A model generated the notes under the pieces. That model worked only from the letters and a program-made list of their open reading frames with translations, was not told the origin of the DNA and searched no databases. Shown here piece after piece: positions 1 through 5,704 of a stretch of DNA of 6,988 bases. Source of the DNA: Methanobacteriota archaeon. Lineage in GTDB: Archaea > Thermoplasmatota > Thermoplasmata > RBG-16-68-12. The first letter of the stretch is position 1. Every line of letters starts with the position of its first letter. The stretch is from assembly GCA_005878995.1 (NCBI GenBank), contig VBME01000100.1, forward strand, positions 1 to 6,988, written 5' to 3'. Both the position numbers and the translations under genes were made by a program.

Positions 1-791
1 AACGTCTGCGGTCCTTCGATGTCCGGGAACGCCCCGATCAAGTCCTTCGTGTACGGATGCTTCGAGTTCTTGTACACGTCCCGCACGCTGCCCCGCTCCA
101 CGATCTTCCCGGCGTACATGATCGCCATCGAATCGCACGTCTCCGCCATCACGGAGAGGTCGTGGGAGATCAGGATCATCGAGAGGTCCAATTCCCGTTT
201 CAGCCGCTCGAGCAATTCCAGGATCTGGGCCTGGATCATGACGTCCAGTGCCGTCACCGGTTCGTCCGCGATCACGATCCGCGGGTTGCACGCGAGGGCC
301 ATCGCGATCATCACGCGTTGTCGCATCCCGCCGGAGAACTCGTGCGGGTATTCGCGGGCGCGCTCGCGGTGGATGCCGACGAGCTCGAGCAGTTCCCCCA
401 CGCGTTTCATCGCCGCTTCCTTGTCGACCTTGTCGTGGAGGATGACGGGTTCCGCGATCTGGTCCCCGACCCGTTTCACCGGATTCAAGGCGTTCATCGC
501 CCCCTGGAAGATGATCGAGATGTGCTTCCACCGGATCGCACGGAGCTGGGCCTCCCGGATCGTCGCGAGGTCGTAGCCGAGGTAATCGATCGTCCCGTCG
601 ACGATCTTCCCGTTCGACGGGAGGAGCCGCATGATTGAAAGCGCCGCGGTCGTCTTCCCGCAGCCGCTCTCCCCGGCGAGGCCGAGGGACTCGCCTTCCC
701 CCAACGTGAAGTCGACGCCGTCCACGGCCTTCACGATGCCGTCCCGCGTCTCGAAATGCGTCTTCAGGCCTTTCACGGTCAGCAGAGGCAT
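1..791 (-). CDS. dppD: Second DppD/OppD-type ABC importer ATPase, N-terminal 263 residues (3' end outside the window)
   Basis: This is another peptide-type importer ATPase. The ATG at 791 gives MPLLTVKGLKTHF, a standard DppD beginning; only a weak GGCGGCGAT precedes it. Motifs visible: Walker A GESGCGKT at 40-47, Q-loop Q96, signature FSGGMRQ with S153-G154-G155, Walker B ending D176-E177, and switch H210. HPYT is at 245-248, so the C-terminal cysteine region lies just beyond the edge. It aligns with the dppD at 3679-2681 without gaps, about 183 of 263 residues identical by hand count, so the two are close paralogues. A third ATPase is not needed by one importer. It may begin a second transporter locus, perhaps with its own dppF, or provide an alternative partner for the large DppF. 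It has no membrane insertion in the visible part. Confidence 0.93.
   Translation of the reverse strand, partial: MPLLTVKGLKTHFETRDGIVKAVDGVDFTLGEGESLGLAGESGCGKTTAALSIMRLLPSNGKIVDGTIDYLGYDLATIREAQLRAIRWKHISIIFQGAMNALNPVKRVGDQIAEPVILHDKVDKEAAMKRVGELLELVGIHRERAREYPHEFSGGMRQRVMIAMALACNPRIVIADEPVTALDVMIQAQILELLERLKRELDLSMILISHDLSVMAETCDSMAIMYAGKIVERGSVRDVYKNSKHPYTKDLIGAFPDIEGPQT
282..350 (-). repeat. 69-base tract identical to 3170-3238, second-paralogue copy
   Basis: This tract encodes residues 148-170 around the ABC signature in the second dppD-type gene. All 23 codons match the first dppD copy exactly, including third positions. Confidence 0.9.
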
Positions 792-893
792 GCTATCGCC
801 GCCCGCGAGCCGTCGGAGAAGCGCGTGACGCCGTTTTCGGCAGCGTGACTCGAGGACGTTGCGAACCACCTTAACGTTTTCCGCGGAGCCGGC
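792..893 (-). other. 102-base gap between dppF and the second dppD-type gene
   Basis: No gene is seen here. A perfect ten-base palindrome, GAGCCGGCTC, covers the dppF stop (886-895). GCCGTTTTCGGC (830-841) could form a four-pair hairpin and is flanked by direct repeats GCGTGAC at 823-829 and 843-849. A short AT-richer stretch on the minus strand (884-871, GGAAAACGTTAAGG) is the only faint candidate for an archaeal BRE/TATA promoter for the next gene, and the match is poor. No T-run terminator is evident. Confidence 0.35.
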
Positions 894-2684
894 TCACGCC
901 GCGAGCGCCTGGGGAGCCTCCGCCGGAGGGGTCACGAGATGGCACGCCACCGTGTTGCCGGGCTCGAGCTCGACGAGTCGCGGCTCCCTGCCCCGGTGGA
1001 GTTTCACGTAGACGTAGCCGCCTCGTGCGCGTACGCCGGCGATGGCCTTCAGGGCGCGCCGCGAATCGCGGTGCTCCCTGACGACGCGACGGAACGTCTC
1101 GATGAATGCCTCCGGTGTGGTGCTCGCGACCACCGCGAGCGCGATGGTCCCCGGGTTCTGCGCCTCCATCCGGGCGATGCCGGGCAGAAGGCCTCCGATC
1201 GAAAGGGACTTGAGTTCCTCGGCGACCTCGTCGGCGCTCCAGCCGCATATCTCGAAGGCGACCGGACAGCGAGGGTGGAATCGGCAACCTCCGGGGATGT
1301 TGACCGCGTCCGGTCGCTCCCCCTTGAGGATGGTCCGTTTCGCGAGGTGCCTCGGATCCGGGCTCGGGACCACGGAGATCAAGGCCTGAGTGTACGGATG
1401 CTTCGGATGGGAGATGACCTCCTCGGCGGTCCCCTGCTCCACGATCTTCCCCAGATACATGACCGCAATCCGGTCCGCGAGGATCCACGCGAGGCCGAGG
1501 TCGTGCGTGATGAAGAGGTACGTGAGGCCGCGCTTCTCCCGCAGTTCCATCATGAGCTGGAGGATCTCCGTGCGGATCGAGACGTCGAGCATCGAGACGG
1601 GTTCGTCCGCGACGATGAAGTCGGGCTGGAGGGCGAGGGCCGCGGCGATCGACACGCGTTGCCGCTGCCCGCCGCTCAGCTCGTGGGGGAACCGGAACAC
1701 GAATTCTTCCGCCGGGCGTAGCCCTGCGTCCTCGAGGGATTGGGTGACGAGCGCCGCAATCTCCTCCGGGTCGTGCGCGATGCGGTTCACGACGAGCGGC
1801 TCCGATACGATTTCGAAGACGGACTGTTTCGGATTCAAGGATTCGTACGGATCCTGGAAGATCAGGTGCAGGCGCCGGCGGAGGGTCCGCATCTTGATGC
1901 CGACGAGGCCCTCCGTCTCCCGGCGCCGGGCGAGGAGGATTTTCGAGGCCCCTCCGGCCGCGGCGGGTGCGAAGACCACGCTGACGAGCATTGCGAAGGC
2001 CGCGGCTCCCCACACGGTCGCCAAGATTCCGAACGCATCGGTTGGGCCCTCGGGCAGGGACCCGGGGAACTCCAAAGCGGCGAGGATCGGGAAGACATTC
2101 AAGGCGAGGATCGCAAGGAGCGCCAACACGGCCGGCGTACGGGTCGAGGGACGCGTGGGCGGCAGCGAACCGACGACTCCGATGAGGAGCCCCGACAGGA
2201 TACTCGCCGCGAGGAGAAAGCCACTGTTCACGAGGGCGTCCGGAATCAGGACCGCGGCGAACGCGGGGAGACTCAAACCGAGGATGAACGCTGCGGCGAT
2301 GGCGCCGAGCAAGGTGAGGATCTGTCTCGCGTCCCACGCGAGGTGTTCTTTCCAGGAGAAGGAATACCTACGTCGGATCGCGTCGGTCTGAGCCTCGGCA
2401 TCGGGCCCGCCGCGCGCACGGAGGTCCTTGTACCGCCGGAACGCCTCTTCGGGGATCTCGAAGAAGACATCGCCTTTCGTCGCGTCAACGAGGTGCAGGA
2501 GCGCCTTGCCCGTCGTCGTCTTGCCGCAGCCGCTCTCCCCCACGAGACAGAAGACCTCTTCGCGTTTCACGTCGAAGGAGACGCCATCCACGGCCCGAAC
2601 CCAGAGCGAGGAGCGACCCGTGAGCTCGCGCAACAGGCCGCGCCGAAGCGGGAACCAGACTTTGAGTCCACGGACCCGGATCAG
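894..2684 (-). CDS. dppF: ABC importer ATPase, DppF/OppF type, with a four-helix membrane domain inserted between Walker A and Q-loop
   Basis: This is the second ATPase of the importer, partner of DppD. From CTG 2684, overlapping the dppD stop as CTGA, it has 596 residues against a usual 320-340. Catalytic motifs are all present: Walker A GESGCGKT at 49-56, Q-loop IFQDP with Q277, signature LSGGQ at 336-340, Walker B ending D360-E361, and switch H394. Residues about 72-263 are an insertion: a charged stretch at 76-120, four hydrophobic helices at about 122-148, 153-175, 184-204 and 218-243, then a basic return. The oligo_HPY region has HPYT near 429 and cysteines 467, 473, 480 and 581; the last two are separated by 100 residues where DppD has 17. 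The start is uncertain because no ATG, GTG or TTG lies nearby in frame. The reading frame happens to stay open upstream through dppD, but that part is a shadow. It should still hydrolyse ATP. Confidence 0.9.
   Translation of the reverse strand: MIRVRGLKVWFPLRRGLLRELTGRSSLWVRAVDGVSFDVKREEVFCLVGESGCGKTTTGKALLHLVDATKGDVFFEIPEEAFRRYKDLRARGGPDAEAQTDAIRRRYSFSWKEHLAWDARQILTLLGAIAAAFILGLSLPAFAAVLIPDALVNSGFLLAASILSGLLIGVVGSLPPTRPSTRTPAVLALLAILALNVFPILAALEFPGSLPEGPTDAFGILATVWGAAAFAMLVSVVFAPAAAGGASKILLARRRETEGLVGIKMRTLRRRLHLIFQDPYESLNPKQSVFEIVSEPLVVNRIAHDPEEIAALVTQSLEDAGLRPAEEFVFRFPHELSGGQRQRVSIAAALALQPDFIVADEPVSMLDVSIRTEILQLMMELREKRGLTYLFITHDLGLAWILADRIAVMYLGKIVEQGTAEEVISHPKHPYTQALISVVPSPDPRHLAKRTILKGERPDAVNIPGGCRFHPRCPVAFEICGWSADEVAEELKSLSIGGLLPGIARMEAQNPGTIALAVVASTTPEAFIETFRRVVREHRDSRRALKAIAGVRARGGYVYVKLHRGREPRLVELEPGNTVACHLVTPPAEAPQALAA
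1956..2321 (-). other. Membrane-spanning insertion inside dppF
   Basis: These bases encode DppF residues 122-243, which contain four hydrophobic helices in place of the short loop that normally joins Walker A to the Q-loop region. Basic residues lie before helix 1 (K112, R120), between helices 2 and 3 (R178, R182) and after helix 4 (K248, RRR 253-255). The helix 3-4 loop is acidic and has no lysine or arginine. The positive-inside rule therefore puts both ends in the cytoplasm, as the flanking ATPase halves require. I recognise no named family in it. Confidence 0.8.
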
Positions 2685-3679
2685 GGGGCTGCCGGCGTCA
2701 CGGTCCGTTCCATCACCTCCGGGACTTGGGGGTAAAGGAAACACGCCGCTTGCCGGCCGGGGGTGACTTCCGCGAGGGCGGGTTCGGCCACGGTGCAGCG
2801 GTCGAATGCGAACTTGCAGCGCGGGTGGAAGACGCATCCCGTCGGCGGGTTGATGAGGCTCGGCACGTCCCCCGGGATCGAGGCGGGCATCGTCCGCTGG
2901 CCTCGGATATCGGGGAACGCCGCGACGAGCCCCTGCGTGTACGGGTGTTTCGCATCCGTGAAGACGTCGACCGTCTTCCCGAGCTCCATCATCTTGCCCC
3001 CGTACATGATCGCGACCTTGTCGCACGTCTCCGCCATCACGCTCAGGTCGTGCGAGATGAGGATCATGGAGAGGTGGAGGTCCTTCCGCAGCCGCTCCAG
3101 CAGCTCGAGGATTTGCGCCTGGATCATGACGTCCAACGCGGTCACGGGCTCGTCCGCAATGACGAGCTTCGGGTTGCACGCGAGGGCCATCGCGATCATC
3201 ACGCGTTGTCGCATCCCGCCGGAGAACTCGTGCGGGTAGTCCCGCATCCGCTCCCGGTTGATACCGACGAGCTCGAGGAGTTCGCCGACCCGCTTCGACG
3301 CCTCCCGTTCCTCGACTTTTTCGTGGAGGATGATCGGTTCCGCAATCTGATAGCCGATGTTCCGGACCGGATTCAACGAATTCATCGCGCCCTGGAAGAT
3401 GATCGAAATGTCCTTCCACCGGACCCGCTGGATCGAGCGCTCGGAGAGCTTCACGAGGTTCCTCCCGTCGAATCGGATCTCGCCACGCACGATCTTCCCG
3501 TTGTACGGGAGGAGTCGCATGATGGAGAGGGCGGTCGTCGTCTTGCCGCAACCGCTCTCCCCCGCCAGGCCGAGGGCTTCCCCCTCGCCAACCTCGAACG
3601 ACACACCCTCAACCGCGTGGACCGTGCCGGCCTGCGTCGTGTATTCGATCGAGAGGTCCTCGACCTCCAGGCGGGCCAG
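2681..3679 (-). CDS. dppD: ABC importer ATPase, DppD/OppD type, apparent CTG start
   Basis: This is one of the two ATPases that power the importer, at the cytoplasmic face. From CTG 3679 it has 332 residues, the usual DppD length. Visible motifs: Walker A GESGCGKT at 40-47, Q-loop Q96, signature FSGGMRQ with S153-G154-G155, Walker B ending D176-E177, and switch H210. The C-terminal oligo_HPY region has HPYT near 245, then cysteines 282, 288, 295 and 313, the pattern that binds a [4Fe-4S] cluster in some relatives. The first canonical start, GTG 3604, would remove 25 residues, including the first strand (LEVEDLSIEY) and the aromatic A-loop residue that stacks on ATP, so CTG is preferred. The gene follows dppC by one base and its stop overlaps dppF. 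It is about 70% identical to the partial ATPase at 791-1. Confidence 0.92.
   Translation of the reverse strand: MARLEVEDLSIEYTTQAGTVHAVEGVSFEVGEGEALGLAGESGCGKTTTALSIMRLLPYNGKIVRGEIRFDGRNLVKLSERSIQRVRWKDISIIFQGAMNSLNPVRNIGYQIAEPIILHEKVEEREASKRVGELLELVGINRERMRDYPHEFSGGMRQRVMIAMALACNPKLVIADEPVTALDVMIQAQILELLERLRKDLHLSMILISHDLSVMAETCDKVAIMYGGKMMELGKTVDVFTDAKHPYTQGLVAAFPDIRGQRTMPASIPGDVPSLINPPTGCVFHPRCKFAFDRCTVAEPALAEVTPGRQAACFLYPQVPEVMERTVTPAAP
2712..2720 (-). promoter_or_regulatory. Very strong Shine-Dalgarno sequence near the end of dppD
   Basis: The minus strand reads GGAGGTGAT, nine bases fully complementary to the usual 3' end of 16S rRNA. It lies within the last dppD codons, 10 bases before an in-frame GTG (2701) and 27 bases before the apparent dppF CTG (2684). 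No canonical start in the dppF frame lies at a proper distance from it. It probably loads ribosomes for dppF, but how is unclear. Confidence 0.6.
3170..3238 (-). repeat. 69-base tract identical to 282-350, dppD copy
   Basis: This tract encodes residues 148-170 of dppD, around the ABC signature. It is base-for-base identical to the same codons in the second dppD-type gene, although nearby codons for identical residues differ freely at third positions. Confidence 0.9.
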
Positions 3680-3680
3680 C

Positions 3681-4628
3681 CTAACGCCTCCGCAGCCGGG
3701 GGTTCAGGATTTCGTCGAGGGCGTACCCGAACAAGTAAAAGCCGAACACCAGGAACACGATGCAGAGCCCGGGCACGATGAGCCACCAGGCATTGTACAG
3801 GACCGCGGCGTTTTCGATCGCTTCCGCGATGATCCGGCCCCAGCTATAGGTGTCGGGGGGCCGCAATCCGAGGAAGGCGAGGACGCTTTCGGAAAGGATC
3901 GAGACGGCGACGGTGAGGATCGTATTCGCGAAAATCAGGGGGAACGCGTTCGGGAACACGTGGCGCACCAAGATCCGGGAGCTCGGCGCCCCGAGCATCT
4001 TCGCCCGCTCGACGAACATCCGCTCTTTGATCGAGAGGACCTGACTCCGGATGACCCGGGCCGTCACCGACCAGCCGGTGAGGCCGATGACGAGGATCAG
4101 GCCCGTGAGGTCGACGACGCCGACCTTCGCGGCGACGACGATCATCAGGACGAGCCACGGGATCGAGAGGATGACATCGTTGAAGCGCATGAGGACTTCA
4201 TCGATCCAGCCGCCCACGTACCCGGAGATGAGTCCGACCGCGGTCCCAACAACCGTCGCGACGACCGCAGAGGCGATGCCGACAATGAACGAGATCTGGG
4301 TCCCCCAGATCACTTGGGAGTAAATGTCGTTGCTATTGTAGTTCGTCCCGAGCGGATGGGCCGGACATGGCGGCTGCAGGTACGTCGCCGGGACCGGGAG
4401 GGTGCTGCACGTGGCGTCGGCGACGGGCTGCGTCGGCCGGTACGGGGCGATCCAGGGGGCCGTGATCGCCAGCGATGCGAAGAAGAGGAGGATGATGAGG
4501 CCCGCCATCGCGTTTCGGCTGTGGTAGATCTGGGTCCAGACCTGCTTCGCCCGTTTCCACGCGACGCGGAGCGTCGCCTCGAGCGGCGATATCGTCGGTT
4601 TTTTCGTGACGACCTCCGTCGCGCCCAC
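3681..4628 (-). CDS. dppC: ABC importer inner-membrane permease, DppC/OppC type
   Basis: This is the second channel-forming permease, partner of DppB in the cytoplasmic membrane. Starting at GTG 4628 it has 315 residues, normal for DppC. A cytoplasmic basic N-terminus (OppC_N type) is followed by six hydrophobic segments at about 42-58, 112-135, 153-168, 174-190, 232-254 and 282-304. The HPLGTN motif near 91-96 precedes the second helix, as in the family. The EAA loop is at about 205-231, with ERAKMLGAP and HVFPNAFP visible. The first external loop carries two cysteines about 14 residues apart (74 and 88) that could form a disulfide. The end is LRRR then TAG. The GGAGG inside this last stretch appears to serve as the ribosome site for the next gene, whose start is one base beyond the stop. 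Confidence 0.94.
   Translation of the reverse strand: MGATEVVTKKPTISPLEATLRVAWKRAKQVWTQIYHSRNAMAGLIILLFFASLAITAPWIAPYRPTQPVADATCSTLPVPATYLQPPCPAHPLGTNYNSNDIYSQVIWGTQISFIVGIASAVVATVVGTAVGLISGYVGGWIDEVLMRFNDVILSIPWLVLMIVVAAKVGVVDLTGLILVIGLTGWSVTARVIRSQVLSIKERMFVERAKMLGAPSSRILVRHVFPNAFPLIFANTILTVAVSILSESVLAFLGLRPPDTYSWGRIIAEAIENAAVLYNAWWLIVPGLCIVFLVFGFYLFGYALDEILNPRLRRR
3687..3691 (-). promoter_or_regulatory. Ribosome binding site inside the end of dppC, serving dppD
   Basis: GGAGG on the minus strand lies within the last dppC codons, seven bases before a CTG at 3679. No ATG, GTG or TTG lies in the dppD frame between the preceding in-frame TGA and 3604, so this site supports CTG as the true start. 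Confidence 0.55.
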
Positions 4629-4634
4629 CGGCAA

Positions 4635-4640
4635 CCTCCC
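4635..4640 (-). promoter_or_regulatory. Ribosome binding site that decides the dppC start
   Basis: The minus strand reads GGGAGG immediately after the dppB TAA stop. It lies six bases before a GTG at 4628. A TTG at 4634 gives a protein two residues longer but directly abuts this site, which is too close for normal initiation, so GTG 4628 is preferred. Confidence 0.65.
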
Positions 4641-5660
4641 TTACGTGATCTTGATTCGGGGGTCCAGCCAGAGCAAGAGGAAATCGGAGAAGAGGTTCGC
4701 AAGGACGATCGCGACGCCGCCGATGACGATGATGAACTGCAGCGTCGGAAAGTCGAGATGGCCGATTGCCTCGATCGTCCTCCAGCCGATTCCTTTGTAG
4801 TTGAAGACCCACTCCACCTGGTACGCGCCGCCGAAGATGAACGCGATGTCGAGCGCGATCAAGGAGACCATCGGCGGCAAGCCGTTCGGGAAAATGTGAC
4901 GGCGCAGGACCTGGCGGTCGCTGAGCCCTTTCGCCTTCGCGGTCAGCACGAAATCCTCGGTCATGACATCGATGAGCGAGCTCCGCATGACGAGGGAGAT
5001 GCCCGCGAGCGTGCCGAGGCTCAGGGTGAGCGCCGGGAGGACCAGATGCCACAGGACGTTCGAGATATGGGTCCAGTCCCACGCCCAGACCTGGGGAAAG
5101 CCCGTGTTCGGGTCGTCCCAGTAGCCTTGGGTCGGAAACCAGGGCCACCACGTGAACACATGAGAGATGGCTCCGTACTTCTGGAACGCGAGCTGGAGCA
5201 CAATCCCCAGCCAGAAGATCGGCATGCCGTAGAGGAAAATGGTGCCGCCCGTCGAGATCAGGTCGAACGGTTTTCCCCGCCGCACGGCCGCGAACGATCC
5301 GACGACCATCCCGATGAGGGTCGTGAAGATCGTCGACGTCCCGACGAGCAGGAGGGTCCAGCTCAGGTCGTGCAGCAGGAGATCGGCAACGGGCTGCTTC
5401 CAGTAGTAGGAGATTCCCCAGTTGAACGTGAACGCGTTCTGGAGGTAGATGACGAACTGTTCCTCCGGCGAACGGTCCAGGCCGAACGTCCGGATGTTGT
5501 CCGCGAGGTACCCGGCGTACTGCGGGTTGTGCGGCGCGAGGTTCGCCTCCGCGTTCCCGGGCATGAGGCGGATGAGGACGTAGTTCAGACAGAGGATGCC
5601 GAAGATCGTGATCGCCGCGTTCACGGTCCGCCGGACCATGATCCTCAGGACTTTCCTCAT
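4641..5660 (-). CDS. dppB: ABC importer inner-membrane permease, DppB/OppB type
   Basis: This is one of the two channel-forming permeases of the peptide-type importer, in the cytoplasmic membrane. At 339 residues it has the usual family length. Six hydrophobic segments are visible at about 12-33, 100-123, 137-158, 203-225, 262-282 and 305-330. The cytoplasmic EAA loop that docks the ATPase is clear at about 236-258, with AKAKG at 241-245 and IFP at 256-258. The RLMPGNAE motif near 31-38 is typical of DppB N-termini. The loop at 165-205 is unusually rich in tryptophan and probably faces outside near the binding protein. The ATG at 5660 is fixed by an in-frame TGA three codons upstream; only a weak GGGATGAG Shine-Dalgarno-like stretch precedes it. 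The gene stops at TAA, with dppC beginning 12 bases later. Confidence 0.95.
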   Translation of the reverse strand: MRKVLRIMVRRTVNAAITIFGILCLNYVLIRLMPGNAEANLAPHNPQYAGYLADNIRTFGLDRSPEEQFVIYLQNAFTFNWGISYYWKQPVADLLLHDLSWTLLLVGTSTIFTTLIGMVVGSFAAVRRGKPFDLISTGGTIFLYGMPIFWLGIVLQLAFQKYGAISHVFTWWPWFPTQGYWDDPNTGFPQVWAWDWTHISNVLWHLVLPALTLSLGTLAGISLVMRSSLIDVMTEDFVLTAKAKGLSDRQVLRRHIFPNGLPPMVSLIALDIAFIFGGAYQVEWVFNYKGIGWRTIEAIGHLDFPTLQFIIVIGGVAIVLANLFSDFLLLWLDPRIKIT

Positions 5661-5680
5661 CTCGACTCATCCCATGCCGT

Positions 5681-5695
5681 GGTCCCGGAGGGACC
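5681..5695 (-). promoter_or_regulatory. Small GC hairpin between the binding-protein and dppB genes
   Basis: The minus strand reads GGTCCC-TCC-GGGACC, a perfect six-pair stem with a three-base loop, in the 44-base gap after the binding-protein stop. It overlaps the end of a GGAGGT sequence at 5698-5693. It is not followed by a T-run, so it does not look like an intrinsic terminator. Hairpins at this place in importer operons often protect the upstream mRNA, so that more binding protein than permease is made; that role here is inference and the stem is short. Confidence 0.4.
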
Positions 5696-5704
5696 TCCGC
5701 CGGA

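Noticed and set aside
830..841. GCCGTTTTCGGC as a terminator after dppF
   Set aside because: The stem is only four pairs, and the minus strand has AAAA in the loop with no T-run after it, so it does not fit an intrinsic terminator.
871..2337. Minus-strand 488-codon frame overlapping dppF
   Set aside because: The product is arginine- and proline-rich without recognisable motifs, and dppF occupies the same bases with intact catalytic motifs.
19..2735. Several plus-strand frames of 65 to 333 codons opposite the ATPase genes
   Set aside because: They are repetitive in composition, overlap each other, and mirror conserved ATPase codons. No ribosome site or domain supports them.
2685..3551. Extension of the dppF frame upstream to an apparent start at 3551, giving 885 residues
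   Set aside because: The added 289 residues overlap dppD on the same strand in another frame and are low-complexity Arg/Pro/Asp sequence, while dppD has all ABC motifs there. It is a chance open frame.
3602..3604. GTG 3604 as the start of dppD
   Set aside because: It would remove the first strand and the A-loop aromatic residue that the in-frame upstream codons clearly encode, and it has no properly spaced ribosome site.
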